A stretch of 64,000 bases of DNA from Phoronis australis (lineage: Eukaryota > Phoronida > Phoronidae): contig NMRA01000027.1 of assembly GCA_002633005.1 (NCBI GenBank), positions 1,545,490 through 1,609,489 on the forward strand. Reading direction: 5' to 3'. How positions within the stretch are numbered: the first letter of the stretch is position 1; each line of letters begins with the position of its first letter. The notes beneath the pieces were generated by a model. The model had not been told where the DNA came from. It saw only the letters and a program-made list of their open reading frames with translations, and ran no database searches. A program made the position numbers and the translations under genes. Shown one piece after another: positions 1 through 10,972 of this stretch.

Positions 1-375
1 GTGAGACTCCATGGCGGCGACATCCCGTTGCTCCCAACTTGTTCGCTTGTACAGCCCAACAACAAGTTGGGAAGTTTACCCCCCGTAGCCAATTAACTCC
101 ATTCTGGCGTTGATGGTTGGAGGGAATGCGCTCTTTTGTTTGATAATTGCTCTAATCTCCGATCAGATCCTATCTAGCCTGACAGGGGTGGGTTGATAAA
201 AATGTAAGATAAGACAGATATTATCGCACGTTCAGCACCCCTCACATCTGGAAAAGTTACTGAACGACAGGACGCTGTAATGCGGTCCTGGCGGGCGTGA
301 TCATGATTTACGTTCCTTTTGACGTGCTCAATTATGGCCCTGGACCCGGTGGTCAAAATGTTATACCACGTATAA
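1..375. other. No gene seen; left-edge sequence
   Basis: Both strands carry only short open frames with frequent stops and no splice-linked coding pattern. It abuts the diverged transposon copy that begins near 376. Confidence 0.4.
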
Positions 376-2360
376 GGCCCGTAGGAAGGCAAAAATTATT
401 GGGGGAGCACAAACCATTTCAACGTCTCCAAACCACTTCCCCATGGTCACCACCTCTTTGACGGGTAGTTCAGTTTCTTGTGGCTGGGGAAAAGGATATT
501 GTGTCCCAAAAATGTGCACTTTTCGTCCAGAACGCCTGGAGTTCAAATTCAGTTCCCGTGGATCACTGAGATTCTGCGCGGGCCAACTGCATTGTTACAT
601 CTCACTTTAACGTGGGTACGTCAGTCAAGACGTGCACGCGAATCGGGGCAAGCAGCCATGAATTCCGTTTTCAAGAACAAAAATTCATTACTCAATACTA
701 CTGGAAACTAAAAACACCAAACGCGTGCAAAGACTACCTTTCCAAGCTTTAAGTTTAATTTTATTTATTTAAGGCTTTTTAAACCTTATTTCTATCTACG
801 GTTTGTGTGTCCGAATTCCATCAATGTGTTTGAGAGTTATTTTAGATATGCAAAAATCGTCTAAGTGTACTTTACTATTTGGGGATCGGATTATTGAGTT
901 CTTTCCAACTTCAGGCTGCAATTAAATTCCCTGAAACATCATCAATTCTTACAAGATTAGTTTCTAATTGTCAAGAATATTTTTTGAATCTGTCGATTTT
1001 CGTAGATACGTAAACAAGTATATCAGAAACCAACGAGTTGTTTATCAAAACAGAATGTTTTCCTTATGGATGCTCGAAGACTTTTGACGGGTAACCGGGG
1101 GAATTCATATTAAGGTGTATTTTTGCTCATTTCAGAGGTACCTATAATGGTTTACAATGTAGACTTGGACTTCACTAACAAAATACGGTGAAGCCTTTGT
1201 TTATGATTGCGAGAGTTCTTTGAGTACCCCTTTCGACATGTATGAACACCATCATTACAAGCAGTAGCTCAGACAGCAGTGTTTTCCACATGTGGGAATT
1301 CCTTACAAACATCTCAACCATTTTCAAACGAGAACTATTCTTCTGATACTAGGGGAAACAGTTTCTGTAACAAAGTTATTTTTTAACTAATAATCGGAAA
1401 TAGTCCTTTTGTGTAATTCACACGTAGTGGTCTTCACATTATTCAAAATTCCACCCTTTCCGTGGCGGCCATCCTAATGTATTTTTCACATTTTGGTTGT
1501 TTGGGTCAGATGGCTGTGCTGTGATGAAATTGGAATCTTAACTTCCCTCGTGAATACCGGTACTTGGCAGTGTAGGATTTACATATATTGAGGGACATTT
1601 TCCCCCGAACTGCTCCACCGAGAGAGGGTACCGGTACCGTCTGAAATGGGACACCTTAATAACTAAGCTTGGAAAAAAGAGTGACAGTTCATTCCGCCGT
1701 AGTGTGGTCCCAAAACGATGCAGGGAGTGACCTCCTTCAGCATGAAATCCGGTTGCACGATTTCACCAAAACAGGAGAATAGCGTCAGCGGCCCCTTAAG
1801 AATGTGTCAATAAAACACAAAAAGGTGGCCACTTGAATGTCATCTATATTTCCAAGTATCGGGAAATGCACAGCAATTGATGTTATCTGTCAGGTCACCA
1901 ATTTTCTCAAGTAATATGCAGTTTCAAGAAAAAAAATAAAGCGAAAGTTGTCTCCGTTATCTCTTGCCAGAGAGGGACCTCTGGAAAATTTTATTAATTT
2001 TGCATTCACAAAATTGACGTACATGTATTGAATTTAAACATCCGGTAAATCAGTATGCTGCACAAAAACTTCGCTTTACAAATTAATGTTCTCGATTTTT
2101 CGAAATATCATGTGTGCGTTTAAACGACCTCTGCTGCAAAAGCGGAGACCCTAGCGACAATGTCCTGGCCAGGGTCCTCAAAAGGTAATTGCCAAGCACT
2201 GATGCAGAGTTGTTAAATGTTCTCTTGAATATTTTCTCTTATCCGTATTTCGCAGGCTTTCTTTTTCGACAGTCCCAGGCCCCACGCCTATGTTGATTGC
2301 CACGGTTTAACCCAGTGACGCGACCCGTGCCCCCGCCCCCCGCTTCCTCTACGGCCCTGC
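376..2360 (-). mobile_element. Diverged transposon copy A (inverted relative to the copy at 52150-54410)
   Basis: Blocks along this stretch match, in reverse complement and reverse order, blocks at 52150-54410. Examples are ggaaggcaaaaattattggg (about 383) against the complement near 54315, the 'gatcactgagattctgcgcg' block at 560 against 53530, the block around 'gtcctggccagggtcct' at 2160 against 52376, and 'ggccccacgcctat' at 2279 against 52263. A third partial copy lies at 50990-51345. Both long copies can be read as a short peptide sharing FGT-x-YPFPQP-x-ET-x-LPV (here on the minus strand near 480), which suggests decayed coding sequence of a mobile element. Superfamily not recognised. Boundaries are approximate. 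Confidence 0.6.
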
Positions 2361-2399
2361 AGCAATGACGTCGTTTTATCACGCGTCACGCTGTAATTG

Positions 2400-2640
2400 G
2401 TGAACAATAAACCTGATGTCAGCGCAACAATTAGACCAGCGGATAATTTTGAAGTTTTATGTAACCCAGCCCTGATGTGATGAATTATAGGTCCTGGCGT
2501 GATAAATTCTGGTCTTGGGTATATGTTTTGGGTCTTGCAGAGATTGTCATTCTTGAATGGAAAATTTGTGTCCTGCATTTTTTCTGCTTGTACTTTCCGT
2601 AACCACACGTGTTCTAGATTTTTTCAGCTTGGCCTTGTAA
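2400..2640. repeat. Interspersed repeat fragment, related to 5670-5830
   Basis: This block resembles 5670-5830 in the same orientation. Shared words are a 'gataaattttgg / gataaattctgg' segment, 'gcagaga / gcataga', then 'aaaatttgtgtcctg' followed by a T-run and 'gctt'. It is an old dispersed repeat with no coding content recognised. Confidence 0.45.
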
Positions 2641-3339
2641 CTAACGGAAACGAAAGGTGAAAATCTAAACACTCAAGAATTAAAAGCATGTTACTACTCT
2701 GCACGACCATCAAAAAAGAACACTCCGGCCAACCCGCGATCCAGAACGCGCGCGAAATGACTAGGCGATCGAGAACGAGACCTTGCACCAAACCTGAATG
2801 GCAGACGACAGTGACGTACCCGGTGAGTTTAAGTGTCATTTTTTTATAAATAGAGGCTACTTTGGTACGAATGCAACACACAGAAAAGCTTCAGAGTGTA
2901 ACCTTTGTTGTGGATCTGAAAATATACTTGGATTTTGCTTATGTTTTAAAATAAAGAGCTTATAGAAACTTAATGCGGTTTCGGTAAATGGCCGGGCTTT
3001 GCGCCTCGTAATATTCGAGATATTTAACAATACAAGCAGGTCCTTGCGTGAGACAGCAATTGGGAACGAAGTCATTAATTCTATGGCGACGTGAACGCAA
3101 AAAAGCGACCGTGAACGCACAATTTTTTCTCTGCATTGTTCAAGTTAAGGTATTATGCCACTAATTTTAAATAATACTGAGCCTGAATTAGTTGATGGGT
3201 TGATTATTAATTATGTTTGATTGTTTTTTTTTTCACGATTTCTTTGTGAGATTTAGTCTAACAAACATAACTGAATGCGTTTGATTTTTTTCACTTGAAC
3301 CGTCTTTCAGGGTGTTAACGTTCTTGCCTTCAAAAATGA

Positions 3340-3724
3340 GTAGTACAACTGTTGCATGTCACAAAGGAGTGTGTGTGTGTTGTGGAGCTTCGTTCAGGTA
3401 CTAAGAAATCGACTTAGTATGACCACATGGCAATAAAACACAGTGACACTACAGCAAGCAAGACCTTTTCCAGCCCTGTGATTAATGCGTTGCATGCCTC
3501 AAGACTTTTAACGATATAGGAAAACACAGCATGAAGCATCGTGCTCAGGAACCAGGTCGATTAAGTGTTCTATCTGTGACCAATGTCACAGAAAGAGTTA
3601 GCCTGACGCGACACATTAATTGCGTCACAGCACCAGGACACTCCTTTTTGTGGTGAATGTGGCATGTCATACACACAGTATGCCTCCTTCTACAGGCATA
3701 AGAAGCAGAAACGTCATGAATGAA
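3340..3724 (+). pseudogene. Broken C2H2 zinc-finger coding fragment
   Basis: Several C2H2 finger relics lie in tandem on the plus strand. The best is at about 3643-3724 and reads FCGECGMSYTQYASFYRH then KKQKRH, with spacing C-x2-C-x12-H-x5-H, and it is followed by a TGA stop. Upstream are CDQCHRK (about 3577-3597) continued after a frame change by a segment ending in LTRHINC, CVACLKTF then SMKH (about 3488-3530) preceded by an in-frame TAA, and VCVCCGASFRY (about 3369-3402). Stops and frame changes between fingers mean it cannot encode an intact array. It may be a dead gene copy or the remnant of a finger-bearing transposon. Confidence 0.6.
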
Positions 3725-4649
3725 ATCATTATTAAGTCCAGTGGTGAAGGTTGTTAAATCACAATAGTTTATTCAGATTTACAGAGTTTATGATTGGTAG
3801 TTGTCTGTTGTGACAGTTTTTGACGTTTTGTCTTGAACTTTTTTCCACAAGTTTCTTTCTATATTTGTGTTATTTCAACAGGATCTTTAAAAGAACCAAT
3901 GCATTTTTGCAGTGTTTAGGTAGATTTAAATGGTCATACTAAGTGTCACTGGACATTAATTACATACAATTGCTCTGAACAATTGGCATTTTAAAAGAAA
4001 TTACATATCTATGATTATTGTAGACATTGCTTTCATATTGTTGTTGATTTCTTGTGGGAGACTGTTATCCTATCAATCAGTCCGAAATACATTGTCTATG
4101 ATTCAGTGATGATTTAGTCTAATACACTCCAAAACTAAATCGTAGGAAGTAATAATGTATTTGTAATATTGATTATGCCTACCCTAAAGCAATATTTTAC
4201 ATAATTTTGTATGACCAATTTTGAGTTATGTGTGATAAAAGATTAATATTATATTAGAAATGCTATATTATTGTTGTTGATTCCCAAGTTGTGTAAATCA
4301 CTACAGTGTGTAGTTGAAGTGATGTTAAAGACAGCATGTTGACTACGTTTTGAGAAAATCACAATATAGTACCTGTATTATAACTGTTTCAATTTTTTCA
4401 ATGCCACATTAAACTGGAGATCATAAACTGAAGATGGATCATGAACTTAGGACCAGGACAACAAAACAGAAGAGTCAAACATAACCTACATTCGAGCCAC
4501 ACTGGTACCACAAGTCAATCTGTTCATCTCTGTATCGATGATATCAGTAAAACATCAAGTAAAATCCCACTGGTTTTATCAGCCCATCAGTTTACACAAC
4601 TTCTGGCCAATTTTTGGATCCCAGACGTTCATGTGTTGGAATCTTTGAA
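3725..4649. other. AT-rich stretch without a recognised gene
   Basis: The stretch is mostly AT-rich with short frames only. A plus-strand open frame at 4441-4698 lies opposite the candidate minus-strand gene at 4650-5039 and has no recognisable motif. The minus strand just past that gene's stop still reads protein-like in shifted frames, so the gene's 3' end may be damaged. Confidence 0.3.
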
Positions 4650-5039
4650 TCATCTCGTGAATGGTGCTGCGCACTCCTCTCTCTCCGCAAGCTCATAATC
4701 ATTCTTTGACTTCACTGCTTTTTTGCTTTTTGCTGTCACAATTTTGAAAGAAGATTCGACACTCGCTTTCATTTGCTGCAACAATTTTTTTACCCGTGGC
4801 TGACACGCCACGTGGAATAATTCCTGTGTGAGTTATCAGTTTAGAACCTCTTGTTCCCAGTGGTTTCATCTAAAAGTAGATGTCCGCAGTTCAAAACCCT
4901 GATAGGGTGTACTTTCATATTGGAAGTAAAACAAAGAAAATTCATCAAATTTACTCACCTTAATTGCCTCACTGGCTTCTCTTCTCGCGCCAACTATAAA
5001 TTTCGTTCTCAATCGCCTTCCGGGCGCCTTCTCCGCCAT
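4650..5039 (-). CDS. Candidate small basic protein, two exons, family not recognised
   Basis: Exon 1 runs 5039-4959 (ATG; 27 codons; donor AAG|GTGAGT). A 183-base intron follows, then exon 2 runs 4775-4650 (acceptor TTGTTGCAG; stop TGA at 4652-4650). Both splice sites are strong and both are phase 0, giving 68 residues. The protein starts MAEKAPGRRLR and is rich in Lys, Arg, Glu and Ala, with a likely helical, strongly basic middle (around KSKKAVKSK). An in-frame upstream ATG at 5081 would add 14 residues. I do not recognise the family. The coding-like sequence beyond the stop in other frames leaves open that this is a frame-shifted relic of a longer protein. No homology search could be run. 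Confidence 0.35.
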
Positions 5040-5229
5040 CGCGGGTTGGCCGGGTGAAGAATTCATAACCAGAGCTTTCACTTACTCAAGAATACAGTCC
5101 AAAACGAAGTTTCACTCTGGAAGACCAAAAAACAACTCAAGAACAAAATTTATTAGATCAGAACCTAAAAGTTATGACGTCAAAAATTAAAATCGATCAG
5201 TCAAGACCGCGATAATTTGTGACGTCAGG

Positions 5230-5460
5230 ACCGAAACAATCGCGGATTTAGAGGGGGGCCATGGGATCCGCCCCTGCGAAGTTTAACACTCCTGGAAATT
5301 TTCAGGACGGATTCATGCCAGGAGACCACGTGACACAAGGGCTAAGCGTTAGTTCGACAATTAATGTCGCTCCGCACCATCACAGGCGGGCCGGGGGCTA
5401 TAGCTCCCCACGTGACTTTTTTCAGTGCTGCGCCGCCCGGCCATATGTCACATTGTCGTG
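5230..5460. repeat. Fragments of GGGCGGCGC-type and GGCCATGG-type small inverted-repeat elements
   Basis: The end 'cagtgctgcgccgccc' at 5423-5438 and the adjoining 'gggggctatagct' are the reverse complement of the terminus of the elements at 34109-34251 and 51588-51712. The opposite end has been lost. The upstream 'gggggggccatggga' resembles the GGCCATGGCCC core of the elements at 33065 and 53967. Confidence 0.5.
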
Positions 5461-7104
5461 ACGAGGTTGAATTTCAAATGTCTCTTCTACCTTTTACAAC
5501 AGAAGCCAATGTACACGTGGACACACTAGACTCAACTTAGGAACCATCTGTTAGGCCTATTGGTTCACAGATTCAATTGTAACGATCGGCCGTCCCTCGC
5601 GGCCATCTTGTTTCTAGTGAGTGACGTCCCACACGTTCGCCTAATGGTCACATGCATGCGTCGCGCTCTAACACGTTATGAATTTTCGATCCTAGCGTGT
5701 CAAAAATTGACCCGACATGATAAATTTTGGTTTTGTGTACTAGGTCCTATAGTTTTTGGTACTGCATAGATTTTAAATCTTGAGCAGAAAATTTGTGTCC
5801 TGGATTTTTTCCGCTTTGGCTTTTCGTGGCGCGAAAGGATAAAGTACATGCAGGGTCTCCCACTCTAAGCCCTAGTCAGTTTTGCATGATCCCTCTTCAG
5901 TTCTGCACTTGTCTCACTAAAACATTCAAATGCTCATCTATGGGAAAGACATGCTGACGTTGACCCATCAAGCGATTTCTCAAAAACAAATATGAACTGC
6001 GACCTCAGCAACCAGATATTGACGAACGCTGAAATCGAATTTGAACCTTCTCCATGAGTCACCCCCCTTGAAGGTCGCCAGTCGATGAAGTTCAAAAGTC
6101 CAGCTTAGTGGTCAAAGACATCTCCGACCCTCGGTGACTGAAGACGCTGAGGTAACAGACCCCAATATACCACACGAGGTAAGAAGTATATGGCTAATGC
6201 TTTTCACTTTGAAAAATATGACGGAAATGAACCGGGGCCGGAAAGTTAGAATACGACTGAAAACTGTATAATAACGTGATCATTGTTGGCTTAAAGCCTA
6301 TTCCCAAAAGATATCCGGACCGACGGATGTAAATTGTTGCGTCGACTTAACTATCAAAATCATGTTTCATTTCGGCTAGGGAACGACGTGGTATTTTGAA
6401 ATGCGCGTACTTCTTTCAGTCATAGATGGAATTCACTTTATCTCCAGGCAGTCGCGATAGTCCTTGGCCACCAGTGTAACGCCTCAGTGGCGGATCTAGG
6501 ATACCATCAGTGGGGGCAACGTGTTGCCTCGGGGGCTGAATTGGGCAAAGCGCGATTGCATTTACACAGGCTAAATGTTGCGGGGGCAGAGGATGTGGTC
6601 CTTTCGGTGAGCTATCCCCCCCCCCTCATCAACCGGTATCGGTTCTAGTTGATTAACTCACGCTGTTGCTATTTCACTTTGCTTGCCGCAGGGCCCCCCT
6701 ACCTATATCCCCCTATGGTTTAGTGTCAATCTAGCTAAGCTCGGCAATCTCCCGCAGATTGAGTTCCATCCCGATGGGGCGATCGATGTTTACAGTAAAC
6801 GTAAACGCTAACGCCCCGCCGTCAGTCTCGACAATAATCTATTTTTCTACTGCAAACTCATCGGATCGGCATTGGAGGATTTATGTGACAAAGATATCAA
6901 CACCTATTTTACATTCAACGAAAGTGATAGATTAGCGCACGTCCACATCAAAATTTCATAGAATCCCTAATGCCTCCTCAGGTTCAGTTTAAGTCGTTAG
7001 AATTAAAGTCAAAACTACATAGTACGCGGGCCAAAGTCACTCGACCAACAATGTCCAATTAAAGTCTTCACATCAATCAACGTCAAACACATTTCACTTT
7101 TCAG
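5461..7104. other. Intergenic DNA upstream of the kinase gene, with repeat ends
   Basis: No coding exon is recognised. A repeat fragment at 5670-5830 matches 2400-2640. At 6487-6500 'cagtggcggatctagga' is the terminus of a small-element family also present at 33065 and 53967. Just before the kinase start, TTTCACTTTTCAG (to 7104) is a good splice acceptor, so an untranslated first exon probably lies in this stretch. Confidence 0.4.
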
Positions 7105-7108
7105 AAAA

Positions 7109-9697
7109 ATGTCTCAAAATTCAGACACTGAAGAACAAGGCGCCTCCAGCCTAACATCTGACGCCTCAGGAACGGATGTCATTGACAAAGCACTACTGGA
7201 AAAGGCCTTTAGAGAGGCGGAGAATCGTGACGACATCACAATCGACCACTTTTCCGTCTCGAAAGGGTCGACATTTGGTGAGCACCTGCATGATAATAAT
7301 ATCTTTTCAAACTTTGGGGAAAATAGTACTTAAAATTGTTATGCCTGTCGCAGTTTAAAGCTGGCGTGAAGTTTAAATCCGTCCCTAAACATAACTTGAT
7401 TTAGACCACTGGTCTTAAATTGTTTCTTTGTTGGATTGTTAGTCCTAGAAAGAACTGGCAGCTCGCTATTGTTGTTTTTTTTTTTGGTACGATAAGCTAA
7501 CTAATTACACGAGCTCTCAAGGTACTAACAACTTCATATTAAGCTTAGGATATTCTCATGAGTGAAAAAGAAGAGACTGGCTACTTTAGTGACGCCAAAC
7601 GGCTTAAATGAAAATTAGTTTTTTGACAGATAAGGTATTTAGAAGAGCCTTTATCCGAAGACCAAAGGTATTTTTTCTGGCATCATAAGTTCTGTGACTT
7701 TTAAAAATAGACGAAATTCCGTTTATTCTTTTTGTACACTACAAAGCCACAGTGCCTCTGACGGTTTTTCTTCTCGTATTATAATCTTAAATTATATGCT
7801 TAAACCCTTTAAATGATCATGACGTTCGGGTAAAGCAAAGACCGAGATGAGGTGGCTTAACACGTTATACAATGTACGGTTGGTCTGCAACCATACACTG
7901 TCAAGATTTGCTCTTGTGATGGCGCAATGTGTGATTAGGGTTCAGACCCTTATGCAAATGTTTGCTGAACAAACAATCAATATTAGCATGCCGGGAGCCG
8001 TATATCATGGCACTTCGCAAAAATTGACAACCATCAGATTCACTGATCAAGCTGACCATCTTCGCCACAAATTGTTCGTAATTAGCACTAATTGTCGCAA
8101 TTGTTTATCCGCCCTGGATCGGTCGAAAGACTGGCTACTCCAATATAAAGTTGCACGTGAATACGACGTGTCCTAATGAAGTGTAGAAATCAGAAATTAC
8201 ACTTCGGCCATTGCTGGATGATGCATGCAAGTGTTAGAGGCCGTCTATCACTGAGATCTTGAGCGCAGCAAATTACTGACCCTAATGTTGTAACATTGTT
8301 GCGATTGCCGCTTCAAAAGTTTATTGCTTAAGTTCCATCAGTTGGTGCTCCTGAAGATTCAGTCTTTTTCTTTTCTGAAAAGAACAGAAAGTTTCTCCCT
8401 AGTCTCTGAATGCCTGAATTCAACATTCACTTGGCGAACTGTTGTTTCACCTACGCCACTTATGTGAATTTATTGGGTATGAAGTACCGTTTAATAGATT
8501 GTTTAACTTGCAGGCGACGGTTTCATGTCGACCGTGTGGTCTGTTCAGGTCCAAGCGCAGTACGGGTCCGACAGCAGAACGGTCCCAGTGATCGTTAAAA
8601 TCATGGCCGACAACCCGGCTATCAAAGATCTGGCTTTAAACGCTGGACTGTTTAAAAAGGAAGTTGGCTTCTACGATACAGTACTCCCTTCCTTGATCAA
8701 GTTTCAAGAGAGTCGCCAGGTGTCGCCCCGGATGCCATCCGTGCCCAAGTTCTATTTTGGTTTCGAAAATACAACTAACAAAATAGGAGTGGTAGTCATG
8801 GAAGATTTGCGTGACAGTGGATATAAAATGGTCAACATTAAAGAAGGTTTAGATTATGATCATTGTCGACTGGTTGTCGTTGAGCTGGCGAATTTACATG
8901 CGTTGTCGTTTGCCTTAAAATCAGAACAAGAGAATTTTATAGAGAAGGAATTTGGAGAGCTCTTGGACGATCCGATGTTATCGGATCACATTGAAGCTGC
9001 GTTTAATTATGAGGAAATATTGAGAGCAGCACTGGGTAAAGCTTTGGGTTTTTTCAATACCCTGGACACTGTTGATGAAAACGTAAAATCCAAAGTGAAA
9101 GTAATGTTTGACGAAATCATAGAAAGTGGTGTCCACCAAAATGTCATTAAGAAATACCTAACTCTGCCAACGAAACCCTATGGCGTGATTTGCCATGGAG
9201 ACACGTGGAGTAACAACATGATGTTTCGTTATGGGAGCAGTGACGTAGGTTCTCCAGAGAAGCCAGTGCAGGTGAAGCTACTTGATCTTCAATGTATACG
9301 CTACGCACTACCGACCACCGACTTATCGCTGTTCCTATTCACGTCTGCCAAGCCTAATGTAAGAAGAAAACACTTAAAGGATCTTCTAAAGCTTTATCAC
9401 AAAACCTTTACGGAGACTTTACGTCACGTGAAAGCTCCATATCCGGAATTCACCTTCGAAGTTTTTTACGAAATGTTCGTGAACACGGCGATATGTGGAG
9501 TAGTGATGGCATGCGATATACTGCACGGAGTACTCGCCGACGACGACGTAATACGTGATTTAGAGAGGACGGAAACTTCCGACCAGTTTGCAGATTTCAT
9601 CCATAAAATGTCGTCCAAGTCAAGCGGTGCTGTTTTGGCTATTATGAAAGATCGCATGGGCTCTATAATTGAAGACTATCTTTCATTAATAGATTAA
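7109..9697 (+). CDS. EcKinase-like / CHK kinase-like protein (PF02958 type)
   Basis: Exon 1 is 7109-7277 (donor G|GTGAGC) and exon 2 is 8514-9697 (acceptor TTAACTTGCAG). Both junctions are phase 1 and rebuild Gly57, giving 450 residues, the usual size for EcKL proteins (about 400-450). Seen in the protein: a glycine-loop-like GDGFMSTVW at 57-65, a candidate ATP-site Lys in VIVKIMADN (Lys85), ELANLHALS near 180-188, the catalytic HGDTWSNN (His284-Asp286) and the metal-binding DLQ (Asp314) in KLLDLQCIRY. These are the hallmark HGDxWxxN and DxQ motifs of the family. Known for the family: aminoglycoside-phosphotransferase fold; insect members are linked to phosphorylation of ecdysteroids and to xenobiotic detoxification. 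The substrate here is unknown. The 1.2 kb intron holds no recognised gene. Confidence 0.9.
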
Positions 9698-10926
9698 CCA
9701 CCCTTAAAGCCGCAACTACGCACACTTTCAGTCGACAGTTCCATTGGCCATTATTTTGTGGACAAATGTTTCACTCCACTTGAAGTCCACATGTGAGATT
9801 TAGTTTTAAAATAGGAGAACTTGACACCAAGATGATTTTAATATCGTTTGCAATTAGATTACACCTATTAAGCGGTTCGGAACTGATGCAAAAGCAATCG
9901 TAGTAAAATGTCAGAGAAAGAAGGAAATCATGTTTTTCTCATTGGTCGAGTAGCCCCACGGCGTTAAGTCCATCAGATTTTGTGATATTGAACTAATCTG
10001 CAAATACATTGGATACATGAAAAACAATGTGTTGATTGGATAACTCAAATGATTTTTTCAAAATCTGTATGCATGTACCGGATTTTTGTGCTGCAAGACC
10101 CTAGAGCTTCCAGGCCCTGCAAATAAGGCCGAGGACGTTTATTGGGAAAATATGCTTTGTTGAATCGTCAATCTTTCCCCAATTTGATGAGATGCGAGCA
10201 TCATAAGCGCAAGCATGGATATGTATAGAGTAACTCATTTTCTGTTTGCTCACAAGCTACACGTCGGGCCGCCAAGGGGACTACAAGGTGTACCAACAAT
10301 GTAGCCAGTGAGCGAATATTTGTCACATCCAAGTAAACTTGACCAGAGCTTGTTTGCTGAGAACTCCGGTATAGGAAATTCTTGTTTTTCTGTGCCCTGG
10401 CCCTCCTAACTCAAAATCCTGGATTCGTCCCTGCTGATATTCATTTAATTCTGTGTCGTTCCTTGTTTCTTTATTTTCGTTGTTTTAAAGACTACTTACA
10501 TGAAAAGAGTTCCCACCAAAAAGAATTTTATTTATACATCATAAGGAGTTTAGCAACCTTTAATACACTTGTTGCTAAGAAAAAAGCCACAAATTTAAAA
10601 ATATATGTTTTTCTGTCATTGTAATGGATCGTTCGTAATGGGTGGAGAATACCTTCTCCACCATTATTGTGCGATACTGAGGACTTGTGAGGAAAGCCCG
10701 CGGAAAGCCACCTTTTTCAGACATTATGACAAATTAAAGATGCTCGAAAGTATTTCTCTGAAATTGGCGTGAACGAAACTCGGAGTATAAAAATACTTTC
10801 AACCTGATGGGAATAAATGAACGCGTCACGCAATTGTCATAAGAGCGCTAAAACATAGTTCGGCGGGCAATGTCGGAAGGACATCTGTGAACAACATCTC
10901 CAGACGTGACCCTCTTGCGAGGGTTG
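9698..10926. other. 3' region of the kinase gene and intergenic DNA
   Basis: No coding exon or clear repeat end is recognised. No AATAAA lies close to the stop codon at 9695-9697. One occurs at 10812-10817, about 1.1 kb downstream and only 160 bases before the next gene, so its role is uncertain. Confidence 0.35.
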
Positions 10927-10939
10927 GTAACCAGGCAAC
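10927..10939 (+). promoter_or_regulatory. RFX X-box in the proximal promoter of the TSSK-like gene
   Basis: GTAACC-A-GGCAAC matches the X-box consensus GTNRCC-N(0-3)-RGYAAC at every defined position. It lies 33 bases before the ATG at 10973, the usual placement of X-boxes near transcription starts. RFX factors bind such sites in promoters of ciliary genes, and in mammals RFX2 drives many post-meiotic sperm genes. Regulation of this kinase by RFX is an inference. Confidence 0.65.
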
Positions 10940-10972
10940 CTGCTTCACTCGAATCGTGAACTATTCGGGTTT

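Noticed and set aside
7847-8176. 109-codon plus-strand frame
   Set aside because: It lies in the intron of the EcKinase-like gene, has no motif, and the exon 1 to exon 2 join across it is phase-perfect.
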